Shown in pieces: positions 1 through 14,700 of a stretch of DNA of 64,000 bases. Under the pieces are notes generated by a model, which did not search any database, was not told the origin of the DNA, and saw only the letters and a list, made by a program, of their open reading frames with translations. Origin of the DNA: Patiria pectinifera. Lineage: Eukaryota; Echinodermata; Asteroidea; Valvatida; Asterinidae. The position numbers were made by a program, and so were the translations under genes. Each line of letters starts with the position of its first letter. Position 1 is the first letter of the stretch. The stretch spans positions 6,938,932-7,002,931 of the forward strand of contig CM057138.1 in assembly GCA_029964075.1 (NCBI GenBank). Reading direction: 5' to 3'.

Positions 1-2423
1 TTTTGTCATGTACATATTAACTATGTGTCAGGTGTGCCTCATGAATATTTATTAAAAGTTTTATGGACATTTAAAGGATGCCCGAGTTGTTCAGATTTGT
101 GTCAGTATTAACTGCGTCTGTAACCTTGTCAAGTTTGTATAGTGGAACCTGTTTCATAAACTACAGGAAAGAAAGAAGTGCTTGAAAGTACTCATGTTGT
201 TAAGGCACACATGGTCATATTTTCAGTTGAATCATTTTATTCATTTCATTTACTTTACAGTTTCAAACTGAAATTCAAACATTAGATCCTGTTAACAGAA
301 ACTAAAATAACATTCAAATGGAATTCTAATTTGGACGGAGAGTATGTTTTTATGTACACTATTTACAAATTGTTTAAAAGTCCAGAGAGCAAACTGAAGA
401 ATAGTGAATGGTCAGTGGATGCTAGGCCTTTTTGGTGGTTAAATCGTTGCAGAATAATCATTGCTAACTACTGCTGAAACTTGTATTATTTCTTGCCGCT
501 AGTGCAAGTTGCTTTATGTTAAATGTCGATGTCCTACCTCAAAAAAACAAAAGTATATATCTATTTACTAAAATAAATATAAGATATTTATTGTCAATGT
601 CTAGTAATTTGCATTCACTAATAACAGGCATGCAACTTTTCCTCAGATCAACTGATTTCCTTGTTTTTCACTTCTCATGAATGCCATTACAAATTGAAAA
701 GCACTGTACAAAGTCTTGTGTGGTTTGGAATTTCCTCGTTTTTTTCTAAAGTCCCAGTTGCATGCCTGTAATTAATGAAAACGATTTAAGAGGAATTGGT
801 TTTTGGATTGTGTCATCGGCTTGATTAATGACAAAATGTCTGGAAATATCTGCAGTTCCATAGCAAGAACTTAACTAAATCATGGTTGTCAAGTTGGCTT
901 TATACTTACTCTGAGCCATATTTGCTTATTGATAATTTCTTACCGATCAAGCAATATTACTGGTCCTGTGATGAAAATCAAAGGTCAGCTCAATTATTTT
1001 TTCAGCACTTAACAGGCGTGCCAAGCACATTTTTCCCCCTCATTTTGCAAGATTCGTACTTATCAATGATAAGCAAGCAATAACTAGCCTCACAACAGCA
1101 CTTTAATGCTTCAGCAATGTCTTAATCAAGTCAAAACAAAACCATATGAACCAAATATACTGTGTAAAGAGACAGTGAAAGGAGAAGAAAATGTTTGCAC
1201 AATCAGTGCTTTCACTTTGGGTTTGTGTGTCATTTTCATCAACTACATGTACCAAAGGTACACTGAAAATGACAATGTTTCCAGTTGCAGTTGACACTGC
1301 ATTTACATACATACATGGCATATCAAAGCAGTACGTGTCATTGTGTTGGACCCCGAGGGGGAGCCCAACGGTTATTCAAAACATTATTTAGAACCTTTGG
1401 CTGTGGTATAAACATGTAGGCAGACTATTATGCAATGGTCAACACTACATTTGCTCTCCAGCATTGTATTAAATCAGGCAAAAGACTTAACTGGTAATTC
1501 TGTCATACTTGAACACTCCCTCACCCCAATGGGCTCCATGCACAAGTACCCCTTCAACGACCAGAAAAGAGTCGGGGGAGACCTAGACGAGTTCCCGGTC
1601 CATCCACTGCAGACTTCGAATGTATCCATAGTTATGAGGGGCGAGGATTAGTCCGGGAGACCATCCAAAAGGAAATTTGAACGCATTTGCGCACCGACGA
1701 CGCCTGACGCTCACATGAAGACGCTGTGGCTTAGCTTCGGCACATGCAGGATAAATAAGTCCAGTACTTAAAAGAACCAGTACTGTACGCACACGCAGTG
1801 TGTCCGTCCACAACTCTCAAAAAGTGGCTAAAAACACGCCCTTTTGTGTTGGCGCACGGAGCCCATAGGGAAGCTGAAATGCATGTAGGTATCAAATTGA
1901 AGGTGTGATGTTCACAAGCTACCATGGCAGGTGTGTTCTTATTGTGGTTATAAAACAAACTTATACATTCATGAATCATGTTACATATTTATCAATACAA
2001 AATGACTACCTTGAGACACAGCAAATAAGATTCACAATACAGTGTGTCACTAAGAGGTTACCATGGAGTGCATTATTGGGGGAAATAATGACATTACACT
2101 CAAAGGGGGAACTCCTTTTGCACTACAGCATGGTAGTTTTACATTCTGGGACCTTTAAATAGGGAATTTTGTTTGAACAATTGTTGGTCTATTTATGGAG
2201 CTTCCAAATGCATTTGTGATTGTGCGGTATGCAGGATAGTATGTTGACTGTGCAGGATAGTATGTTGACTGTGTAAGTGAATAGTACTTGGCCTCTTCCA
2301 GGCAAACGCATGGTGACATACACTCTATTGTGAATCCTTCATAATGTCAAACGGTATCGCTCATCAACTCAAACTTTCTGCAAATTCCCCAACATCACAA
2401 ATTTGCAGCTGATCCCAATCATT
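1..2423. other. Region beyond the AK8 stop: no gene, one MITE
   Basis: AT-rich and without a supportable exon on either strand. The AK8 3' UTR must begin here but I see no AATAAA on the minus strand close to the stop. Holds one copy of the 340 bp MITE family (1529-1866) and a 22 bp tandem duplication at 2230-2275. Confidence 0.6.
1529..1866 (+). repeat. 340 bp MITE, family A copy 1
   Basis: Begins ATGGGCTCCATGCACAAG and ends with the inverse, GCGCACGGAGCCCAT, giving about 15 bp terminal inverted repeats. The interior (forms of CGAGTTCCCGGTCCA, ACGCTCACATGAAGACGC, TACTGTACGCACACGC) recurs at 60916-61252, 62164-62504 and, decayed, 54501-54754. Confidence 0.85.
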
Positions 2424-2751
2424 TTACTCCTGCTGTACCAGTCGCTTGGGCAATGGATTGACCAGCATACTCTCCACACACTCAAACACTGTGTGTGGAT
2501 CCTGGTCAGCATTGATATGATGTGCATCCTCATAGAAGTCTGCAATCTCCTCAGCATAGGCATAGTACTGGGACAGGCGGTTGCGAACGATTTCCTCTGC
2601 GTCCTTTGGGTGCTGGACAGAGCGGTCTTTGATTCTATTGGTGCGTGGTGGGTTATAGAGGGCGTGGTACTGATCACCTGTCACCACGTCAAGGGAGCGT
2701 AGTGTCAAGCGCTCATAGACCGAGTCATTGGGAACGTCCAGGAAAAACACC
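2424..2751 (-). CDS. AK8: AK8 exon 10 (stop codon)
   Basis: Longest exon: last 108 residues (376-483) and TAA at 2426-2424. Holds VFFLDVPNDSVYERLTLRS, the second LID with the VVTGDQYH turn, and the closing NADQDPHTVFECVE helix typical of AK8. Confidence 0.96.
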
Positions 2752-5700
2752 CTGTTGAAAATGTACACAGATATGGTCACTTACTCATTCCACAGTTTCA
2801 CAATCTTTTGAATTCTTGTCAAATACTAAACAAATAAGGAGTCACATCTGGTATAGCAAGAGACAAGTAAAATATCATTGTCTCATTCTGACTAGACTTG
2901 CATGTGCATCAAACTTAAATTCAAAAATCGTTTATGGAAAGCAATTTTTTTTATCCCACGGATGAATCAGTAGAAGCTATTACAGCCAAGATATGGAGCT
3001 GAATGTAAATATAGCTGGAACCTCACGCGGGACTTGTAGATTGAGGGATTGGAAACCCTGACAGATTGGCCCTAGTAAGGCCACTCTGGTTCACAGCCAA
3101 CGAATCTGCACTATAAGGTTGTTTGGGGCAGAGGCAAACAGTACATGTGGCTTCTGAAACATTGGTTACTGAGGAAACATTGGTTACTGCGGAAACATTG
3201 GTTACTGTAGAAACATTGGTTACTGTAGTTGTGTTAATTTCAAGTTAGTAAAGAATTACCATTTCTCCTCAATGTCTCTGATGGGCACTTTTTCTGTCAA
3301 AGTGCAGTGTGCAAAATATGTGCAATAAACACTGCTACTAATTACAGAGAAGTACATGTACCCACAATTGGACCTACAAGGTTTGCATCATGGTATAGGG
3401 TACTAGACCAAGATGGCCTGACTCACCTGTTTGGTTCATGACCAATCTTAGACAGGTTCTCAGCTTGTTCCCTTGTCCTAGGGAATCCACGCAGCACCCA
3501 ACCACTGGTCACACAGTCCAGTTGGGCCAATCGCTCATCCAGTATCTTGATCATCAGGTTGTCTGGCACTGAACCAAGTCATATATGGTGATACACGAAA
3601 GTCCGCTTATCAATGTCTTTGGTCACAAGTCTTGTCCCCTTAGTTTTCACCTCTGTATCCCGATTTAGTTAAAGCGATTTAGTTAAAGCTATAGAGTCCA
3701 TCATTTGCAGCTATCCAAAAAGTAACTGGCGTATATAACTATAACTATAACTTCTTGTACAATTATCACTTATTTACAATCTACAATTAGTTTATTGTTG
3801 AAAAACATACTTGGTTGAAAGATAGTAAGGGGACTAAACTCCCTGTGAAATTATTCTTTCTGGCAAGCTGTTATTTTGAAGAAATCAACAAAAGAAGGCC
3901 TTTCCAACGGTTCTTCTTAAGAAGTACCGTAGGAAACTCAAATTAGTAGTTCATTTTGTTATTCGGCAAAGCGCGCGCAAGCATTGGCACGACGCACACA
4001 CGCGCTCGGTTGCTATAATTCGTCGGATCAGTGCGCAACATCGCGTAGCTGCAATCGGCTCAGTGAGAACATGTCTCGGAAGCTGAATTCAGGCCCAATT
4101 CAAAACATGATTCAGCAACTTTTGATTTGAAATCAAGATCCTAGAATGTTGTTTTTCTCAAAATTTACAGCTGAAGCTGAGCTGAAACTTCATCAGGTTA
4201 GTTGTTCAGTACCCTTCTTTAGATCTTGAGCACTTTTGTTGCTTCAAACGAACAAAATGCACAAATTACAAATCATGGCCATGATTTGACAATGGTATAG
4301 TCCATGCATGGACTATACCTTTAACCACCTGCTATCAGTGCTGTTATGTTTCTGTTCACACAACAGACTTTACCAAAGGATTGTGCATAAGGATGATTAG
4401 ACAGAGACAGATTAGACACAGTTTCCAATCAAAAATGTGTTGATAAGTCTGCTGATGACAAAACTTCACAAATACCAATTTCCATGGTTCAATTTCATGG
4501 AGTTGCTCAACAATTAGAAAATTGTCAGCAATAGCAGTATAATACACTGTGCAAAGCTAAAGCATGCGTGGAGGAGCAAATGTTCCCTTATTTTGGTCAA
4601 GCATATTCTGCCCCTGAGAAATTGATTAAGAATGTATAGTCCTGAGATGTTATGACTCACCTAGCATATTTCTGTCCACATATGGTTTAATAGCCTCACC
4701 AATCTTGGATTCATTAGTGATTGCCTCACTCACTAGCTGCCCAGAAGACACTGCAATAAGACATTGGGAAGACATTTACATCATGTCCATATTAATGCAT
4801 ACATAAAGTATTCACAAAGATGCACAAATGCACATGGTAACCCTACCCAAAAAATCCAACTTTTATAATGTCTTTAATTCTGGTCAACCATATTTTTAGC
4901 ACACAAGAAAAACACTTCATAATCTGCAATTTAAAACGAGTTGACGGAAGATATATTATGTTGCATTTCTCTGGCGTAAAAAGTACCCAGGGCCCAATCA
5001 CGGGGATCAGGTTGTCATAGCTGTGCTTTCCTTGCCTTCAATCGCTGTGACCCGGGTTCGATTCCCACCTGGGCCAAATATGTGGATTGGGTTTTCAGTC
5101 CCTACCTGATTTCTTGGGTTTTCCTTAGAATATCATTCTGGGCTTTTCTTCCCACCACTGAAACTATTATTTCCTTCCACATCTTCTACCAAGGGACCCT
5201 ACTGGAAATAAGTCGAAAGACGTTCGTGGGCTATCCTGTCAATCACAATTCAAACAAGTTCAAACACAAGTCAGATTACAAGAAACTGGGGATGAGCAAT
5301 GACAGAAAAATGCCTCAGTCACGGTTAATTTGAATATCATGTCACTTGGTGTTAACATAGATCGCTTGTGATTGAATTATGATTGACATGTGAGGACTGG
5401 TCATGAACTGATCACAACTCTAGATATGTGTACCTGTCAAATTTGTTCACACAATCTACTGAAGTTTTCCCATTAGGAATAACCTGCCCACTCGATCAAT
5501 TCTCATTTTTTTTTGGGGGGGGGGGGGGGTTGGGGAGGTGCTTTAATGTATTTAATGGCATGAATTGAAATGCAAAAACTGTTTCGTTTCAGCAGTTGAA
5601 AATGCAGACTAAGTACATACTCACCATTGACAATGTTGTACTTGCTGGCTACCAGCGCTGCCTGTACACTCTTACCACTGCCTGTAGGCCCCAGCAGGAC

Positions 5701-8700
5701 AATGCGCGGTGTGTGGGGCGCTAGGGAACGTTTCTGGCTGCTCAGATTTGTCATCACTGGAAGGAAAGTAGAGTGCATATTTTATGTACCACTGAAATAA
5801 GCATAGAATGTGATCAAATGAGTACAATTAACCTATCGCGGTAGAATCACGTCAACGTAGCTTGAGAAATTGTTCAACTACATGATATACAAATGGACAC
5901 GGAACGCCATGCAAAATCTGAGACAAACAAAAGTCAACGTACAAAGTTCCATAGGATTGTCTAAGGGGCGTGGCTGATAGGTCCATTCCCTTGTGAGCAG
6001 AGCCATGAAACAGGTCCCTTGGCAGGCAGTGAAGCAGTGTTGTAAGTACTCTTACTCATACTCACGTACACTTTTTCGTTGTCATACTTGTACTTGTACT
6101 TATGAGAATGTACTCATACTCAAAATAAAAAAATCTCCTGTACTCGTACTCATGTAAAATGTACTCCTGCTGGAATTTAAAATGTTCTTTCAGAGGAATG
6201 AGCAGACAAAAGAACCAATTTGCTACTGTTTGGGAGGCTTCTGCATTTATATAATGCCTAGGGTGACAGCAACTCGGCCTTGAGAACATGTTCATGTACT
6301 TGTACTCATGTAAAGCGAGCCCTATCCTGTAGAGTAGATAGACTGAGAAAGGAGCAGGGAGTTGCTGAAGGACAAGTAAGCCGACACAATAACAATGAAT
6401 TCATACCTTGGGAGAACACATCAGCCTTGGGTTGGTCAGCATTGATGGCTTTATAGCCCTTGTTATAGCAGCTTTGCAGGCCGTGGGCATGGCGGTGATA
6501 GACCACCAAGCGGGTCACCGTGGCTTCCTCACCACAACCCTCAGCAGGTTCCATCAGACGACGCTCTATCTCACTGCCTGCTGGGTAGTCAAAGGTGGTA
6601 TGGTATACATCTGAAGGGAAAAAGAAATAGGTCCATATGTTGACTGAACCCTAATCTCATCTGATACTATCAAGCGATGTTTACGTGTTTAAAGGAAAAG
6701 TAACAAACATTTCAAAATCCGTTTACAAATTTTCCAAAACATTTAAACAGATCCCATACATTAACAACAGCTCATTTTGTTCATGAATTTAGCCTTCCAG
6801 AGGTATTACAAGAAGACCTCTTTATGAAAGAAAGCTGAATCAACTAAAAATGATTCAACTGCAAAAGGCATTTTGTAACATTTTCCTGTTGATTCTTTCT
6901 GTAACAGAATGAAGGAAATCTTACCTCCTGTTTCTGGGTCTACTCTCTTGCCCATCTGTCTCTCAATCAGAACGGTGTCTGGTGCCTCCAAAACAACTAC
7001 AATGATTGTAAGAATCATAAAGTTTTTCAGACTGTGTCTACGCATCAGGTCTCTAAGAATGGGCTCAGACACAATCACCACTTGACAAATGAAACTGTAC
7101 AGGACAACCACTTTTTGGATCCAATTCATCAGAATACCATTCCACAGCTTTGCATTAGGCAACCTTATCTGTGGCAAACCATAGAAAAAGGGCACAGGAG
7201 TCACAACTCTTAGGCTACTTAAATTCAACATTAACATTCCAGTGCCTTGGTAATGCCCATAGCTACAGCACTGTGGCCGCAAGCCTCGACCATTCAAAGC
7301 GTGAATGCAAGTGGCCTTTGAACACGATGATCGTCGCGGGCTTTTTAGTTGCTAACCAACAACCTCCCTACATGCTACATAATAAGTCATGTCACGTCGT
7401 TGCTAATTTTTGGGGGAAAAAAAGAACTATTTACGGAAAGATAGGTTTTAACAAATGCGCAGTTGTTAGATGTGAGTTATAAAGTTAGCTTGTTTTTTCC
7501 AAAAATGTTAATTGACAAAACAGCATTTATGAAATGTGATATTTTGGGAAATTGTTTATGTTTTTTCACTAAATGTATAGAGCATTTTGTTCGCCATGAA
7601 ATGATTGTTTTAGCTAAGTTGACAACATTGCTACCCAGTATTAGCCACCTCCGAACAAACACTTTCAACACCATTCATTTTTGGCGATGTATGACAAGTA
7701 CATTACAAAAAGATCTCAACAAGTAGTCTTAGAGGGCAGTTCATCCAGTTCAATAGCTGTGACATCAGGAGTGCCCCAGGGCACTGTTCTTGGACCGCTA
7801 CTCTTCATCTTGTATCTCAATGACCTTCCGGAAGGAATCTCATCTCAAGTGAGACTTCTGGCAGATGACTGCATATTATACCGTGAAGTCCAAACTCCAG
7901 AAGACAACAAGAAACTACAAAACGACATCGATACCCTTTGTAACTGGGAGTCCAAGTGGCAGATGCGATTTAACGTCACCAAATGTTATGCCATGCACAT
8001 GACCCACAAAAGAGAACCTCTTCTGTCATCTTACAAGATAAACGGCAATCCTCTCCAAACAGTCACAAATCACACCTACCTGGGTGTAGAATTAAACAAC
8101 AAACTGAACTGGGCCGAACACATAAGTAACTCTACTACTAAAGCAAACAAAGTTCTTGGACTGTTGCGCAGGAATCTATTCAGCTGCTCCACCAAAGTTA
8201 AAGAAACTGCATATAAGACCCTGGTCAGACCTAAGTTAGAATATTGCGCCAGCATATGGGATCTATACCATCAGGACCACAAAAATAAACTTGAAGCTGT
8301 CCAACGTAGAGCGGCCAGGTTCGTCTGTAAGGACTTCAGGTGCACAAGTAGTGTCTCATCCATGATCACCCACCTCGGATGGAAATCATTGGAGGAACGC
8401 AGAACCATATCCAGACTAACCTTGCTCTACAAATCCATTCACCACAAAATCGCAATTGATGTTGATCAGTACCAAGTAGATTCCAAACGGGATAAAATGT
8501 CAACTAGAAAATCATCTTCATTATCCTTTATTCACCCTACATCTAAGAAGGACTGCTACAGATACTCTTTCGTACCAAGAACAACAGCTCAGTGGAACCT
8601 ACTTCCTACAGAAGTCAGGGAAGCTACTTCAGTGGAGTCCTTTAAGTCAAGACTCCATGAGATGCAGTTGTCTTCAACACTAAGGGGGCCTACTAACAAA

Positions 8701-11700
8701 ATTGTTTAGGGATGCTGCTAGCCACCACGCGCCTGCAACCGTATATCCCATAGTGGAGTTTGCTTGCAGTACGCTACAGATACAGATACAGATACGCATA
8801 CGTATTACCATGGTGCTATCCATAAAGCAATGCAAACTCTTTCTTCTAGCATTAGTGAGCATGGATCTCTGATTATATAGGGATTAGGTTAGTGAGCAGC
8901 TGAGTTAGCTGGCCACCTGGTGCTTTCTATGGATGCTTTCGAGCGCAGCGATGATCCTATAACACATTGAAGTACTATAGACTAGAGTTATGACTCCTTC
9001 TGTTTCCTTTCTGTTTGGGCAAACTAACTAGTAATTGACTTTTCTTTAATGCAAACTGCAGGATAAACTATTGAATGGTTGTGAGTGCAATGGTAAGAAT
9101 AATTCACGAGGTGACGGATAGAATATTCTATTCTATGAGACGAAGACTGGAACATTCCAACTGTCACCTCAAGAAATTATTCTTTCCATTGCACGAACGT
9201 GAAACATTCATTATTTGTTTAACACAACACCTGAATAAATCCTAGTCATCTGATTGGTCAGAGCCGCCAGAAGTGTGACCGTGCAATGAAAGTTCTATTT
9301 TTGCCATGCCATGCAGCCGCGCCGTGCATTGAAACGAATAATTCAACAACACGTGATCAACCATCCACCAATCAGATGACGGGATTTATTCAGGTGTTGT
9401 ATTACACAGACTGTCCAACCTACCAAAGTGTTTAGGTCCAATGCCCACCTCCTGTAGAGCCAATGCTTGCTCCCTGGTCTGTGGGAACCCGTCTAGTACC
9501 CAACCTTTCCTGATGCAATCAAACAGCTTCAGTCTGGTGGACAGCAACTCCACCCACAGGCTGGTTGGAATGACCTGTACATCAGTATTCAAAAGTATGA
9601 AAGAATCACTCATTTGTGTTTAATCCTTTAGGTAAAAGTTAAAAATATGCAGTTTTTTTAATGAATATAAATCTGTTCCTAATTCGAAATACAGACTGGC
9701 ATTCATTTTTACAATGGATAGGGGCAAACAAAAGTGTGAGTAAGTTTTAATAATAATCAGGCACTATGGTTGACTAAACATGATACAATAGTTCTATTCA
9801 TTTTCTTTGAGTACATGTATATGCTAGCGCTAGTCAATGATAGTTCAGTTGGGTATTTGTTCACTTGAGTATTTGGGACTTGGTTACTGATGTATAGCCA
9901 CATCACAAGCTATCAACAGCTGCACATACATGGAGCCTGGACTATGAGGCTTCAGGATGAATTCTGACATTAGTTGAACTGGAGACATTTACAAGTTAAC
10001 TAAAGGTCCTTGATCAAACCTTTCAATCTGTTTGATTGATTGATTGATTGATTGATAAATGGTATAAATCAGCTTTCTCGCTACCTGTAGCGGAATTGTG
10101 TGAAGCTGTAACAATATATATTAAGAATGCATTAATTTAAAAATACTAAAAAGTAATCATTACAATTATACTATTAAGAAATGATAAAGCAAAATTTAAG
10201 GACCCCAAAATTGATAAAATAGCAAATCAACAATTACATGTTTAACCATTAAGATGCAGTAATAACCCCAAAATTGATAACCCCAAAATTGATAAAATAG
10301 CAAATCAACAATTACATTATTAACACATTAAGATGCAGTAAGAACCCAAAGAAAGCTCAAAGCCTTCTTCTGTATTGCAGCGTGTTGCAGACACCCAAAT
10401 AGAAAATAAAATCAGTTTATTCCTTAAGAATATAATATTTAAAGGTCACAAATCATCAGGGAAAGAGCATGGACAGTACAGTATTAAGCACTGTATGCCT
10501 TCTGGATGTATGTCTAGCGCTTTCTGAGAAGTACAGTGTAGTGATGACAAATTTAACTATTTATAAGAGAACAACAATGCCTAACACTTGTCTCTTGCTG
10601 AACTTTAACCAAGGGCATCAATCGCTTCTCAAAAGTGGGGGGGGGGGGCATACATGTAACTTGATCAGAACTAATGCCCGCGTTAAACCCTAACAATGTG
10701 AGGATCAGGACCTGCTTAACGGCCCCAGGAAAATTTTGGATTTTAGACGTTCTGTGGTGCGATCTGAGGCAACTTCTGAACATTTTAACCAATTTTCTTT
10801 TTAGCAAAAGATCATTTAAACATCATTTTCCAGCTCTTTGAGCTATAGAATCAAATGTAGGCCACAAGTTATATCTGAGGACAAAAAAAGTTGGGGGAGG
10901 AGGGCAAAACAATATGATATACCCCCCATCCCCCCCCCCCTCTCCCCAGCGATTTACGCCCATGACTTTAACTACCTGGTTTACACATAAAGAGAAATGA
11001 CAACAGATTATGTAAAGTACATTAGGATTTCAAATTGACTGGAAGGCAAACCTCATTGTTCTTGAGGTGTTCTTTAGCCCTTGCAGCCAGTGATGAGACA
11101 TCATCAGCCAATAGTGTATCCTGACTGATGTATGCACTGCGTAGCTTGGCACACACCATACGAGCAATGGTCGTCTTTCCTGAGGCTGGGGGACCGTGGA
11201 TAATGATCGCTGGAACTGTAGCAAAAATAATACAAGCAGTTCCAAATCAAATCAGTTTCTGACGATTTGAAATACATTTTTATAACGATAATACACATTC
11301 ACTTCAAAGATTCATGACCTAAATCAGAGTAGATCTGTAAACTCATTTAGCAGTGTGCATTTATGGGTAGTACGGGAACTGGGTACCCGATTGAAAAAAA
11401 ACCCAAAACACGGGTACCCGTTAAGAAACCCACCCACCAAATTGTAATCTCGAAAGTTACTAATCAGATTGTTCATAAAGCACCGTGTGATAATACTTCC
11501 ACTTCAGTGCATTAATACAGCAAGATACAGGTGTGTACAGTCAGCCAGTGAGGGTAATCATCAGCACCCAGACTCCAAGTGGTCTTAAACAGAGTGGTTA
11601 ATACTTACCAAGCACATATTTATTCAAATTTAAAAAAAATGTGAAGTGAACTTGTTGAACAAATCGGGATTTTTTTGCCCAAATTTTTTTTAAAATGTTT

Positions 11701-14700
11701 TGGCCGAAAAAAATTTTAAAAAAATTTGGGCAAAAAAATCCAGATTTGTTCAACAAGTTCACTTCACATTTTTTTAAACACTCCTCTAGCTAAATAATTG
11801 AGTGTCCAGCTCGCGAGTAAGATGTAATCAACTCATCAGTTTTATGGACATCGCAATGTCACGCAGAATGCACCTGGGGCGTTGCGTTGTGAATTTAGGT
11901 AGTATTTGCGCATGCCTACGTGAGGATTGTGAACGTTCAACCAATAAAACGGTAAGAGGCACTGGATTTTTAGGAGTCCAAATTTCATGTGACACTGGAA
12001 AAGCGTTTAAGACTAGCTAGCCATGTCTTTATCATCCATTTCAGACCGGCCACATGACAGGCTCAGGACCAATAGGAATGGGTAAACTGTCTTTTATTTA
12101 TGAATGGTTGTTAATATAAATGTGAGGTAAAAAAGGTTGACTAACAAGTTGCTCTTTCACATGTAAAGCAAATAAAAAGAAAACGGAGGTATAACGTTGC
12201 CAATAGTGTTGTTGGTCTTTCCTCACCATCATTGTTTTCTTTTTTCAGCTCTTCCAGAAGGAATTCCAAAGGATCCTGAGGTTTTGCAATGATCACGCCT
12301 TCTAGCAGCCTCTGGAATATTCAAATGAAGGAACAAAAAGGATCTTTAAATTGAAAAGTAGAAATACATTGTACATATTTCAGAAAAAAAGTGCAAAGCC
12401 AGATGTAACGTCCACTAACGAGGTGGCAAACGGTCCAGCTGTCTGACATCCCGTGTGACGTCACACACGCCCTCAACTGAGGAGCAATGCAATGGATGGC
12501 ACAACTCCGTAGACACATTTAATTGTGAGTGGTAAGTTTATAAGAATATATTTTTTTTTTTCAAAATTACCGCTTGTTGAGAACAATCCAAGGGGTCTGA
12601 TGGAATGTCATGAATGTGTGGATCTATCCAGGGTAACTGTCTTTCTCATTTTTTTTGTATTCTCTTTATCATTTCCTTTTTTTGGGTGGGGGGAGGGGTC
12701 CTTTTGTCCTAGATTGTATGAAAAAGTGCATACCATGTGTCAGTGATATGACACTGTCGTCAAAGTATGCCTATTCAGTGGAGCGCTAGTACGGAGGGTA
12801 CCGTAGTTCCAGCGCTCCACTCAGTAGAGCTAGGATGAAAATGCACGGTGAACAGAACCAAAGATGCACAATTATGACGCAATCATGCAATGGTTCGATT
12901 AATGAATGTCGAGTGACATACAATCCTCCAATCAAAATGACAAGGATTTACTTGGGTGTTATATAATGAATAATGAACAATGAAAAAAAGCCGCCTGTCA
13001 TCTGGAAAATTTTCGGAAGCAAATCTAAAACTTTCATTCACACCTCATGGCCAGATTGCCATCGTAAAGTGTGGGGCCCCTGTTTAGTTTGATCAAATAA
13101 GAGCAAAGGGTATTTTTCATTACTCAAAAATGACCTATATTTTCAAGCTAGAGCAGACTTTTCTTAATTCTCATGACAATTTTTTTGTAATTTGAACAGT
13201 TTCTTGAGGTAGAAATTACGATTTTCCTATGTGGTTTACGGTTGGTGCCGTGCGATTCAGTGCACCTTGCATGTTCACGATACGTCGTGCGGTGATTGCC
13301 AACTTTATTTTCGTGTTGTGTTTTGTCATTGTCATCGCCATTTTACTCCCAAATTTGGGTTTTGTTCCCTGTATTACTAGGAACCGCGTACTCCTAGAAT
13401 TATTTGCAACACAAACCCCATAGATACTAATAGGCATATCAATGCAAACCATACTGTACACTATATCCTCAATATACCGGTACAGTCAACAACCGAAAAA
13501 AACCTGGAGTTGAGTTTTGGAGCAGCCGCTGTATATTTTACCCGAAGACTATGCCCAGTACTTCTTGATATACAGAAATGATGAAAACAGTCCCATTTCC
13601 GTACCTCTCTCTCTCTTCCGGAGAAGTACAGTCCACCATCTGGTGTATTACATACTGCGGTTGTTGTGTGTATGCAAGGTGAGGATATACATGTATACAG
13701 TGCAGGTGATCAGCTTAAACATAAGGTGCGGCTAAAAACAACTCAGGCTGACTTAGCGGAGCTGGACTGACTGCACACCCTGCTTGAAGCTTGCAAGCGA
13801 TGTGCAGTTGACGAGATCTTGTGGAAGGGTCTTCCAAATTCTGATACTATCCGGAAAGAATGACTGCCGATATACCCCAGTCCTGGTGAATGGTACTAGG
13901 TATCTGAGGGAGTGACCTCTCAGGGCAACTGTTGGTATCAGGTAGGTATGTGGGACATCAACCAGTTTGTTGACAATTTGAAACATCATCACTGCCTTGG
14001 CCTGTGCACGCCGTTCTTGAAGGGTGGGCCACTGGAGCTACAGTTTGATTTTTAACGTGTACACAAAGCGTTGTTGGCGTGACGTCAGAATACATGTAGT
14101 TGGAGTCTTTTGGTCTGGGAACCGACCACAGACACCGTCTTTAGTGCACATCGACTCATCGAGGGCAGAGTCAGACGGGCCAATCATGAGGTGCCTCGTG
14201 TTGTGATTGGCCCGTCTGACGCCGGATGTACAGCATTGTTCACGTAGATATGCCTATCTTTGGGGTTTGTGTGGCAAGCCCCATAGTTCTAGGGGTAGGA
14301 ACCGGGCTTGTAGATACATATCGGGCTGTTCAACCTGACGCTACTTCAGCGGTTATGTACAAAGTCTATGGAGAGTCAAGTATTCTTTACAAAAGTGTTA
14401 ATGTTTCTCAGTCCCAGATTCATGCCGAAAAAAAAATAGTTCTGCTTCCAGTTACATGCCTTTCAAAAATAGGGTCGGTCAGAATTTTTTTTTTTGGCCA
14501 ATTTTTTTATGCAGATTGAATGGGGTATTCAATTATATGCAAAGTTTTAGCCTGAACTATTTCCATCGCACTATGAAAAATGGCCTCAAAAAAGTGAATA
14601 AAACCTACCTCTATAATTATTGTCAATATATTTACGTTCAATAATTCTTAAAAAATAATCGACAATTCAGGTCGTTTGCATCATATGCACAACGCTAGTC

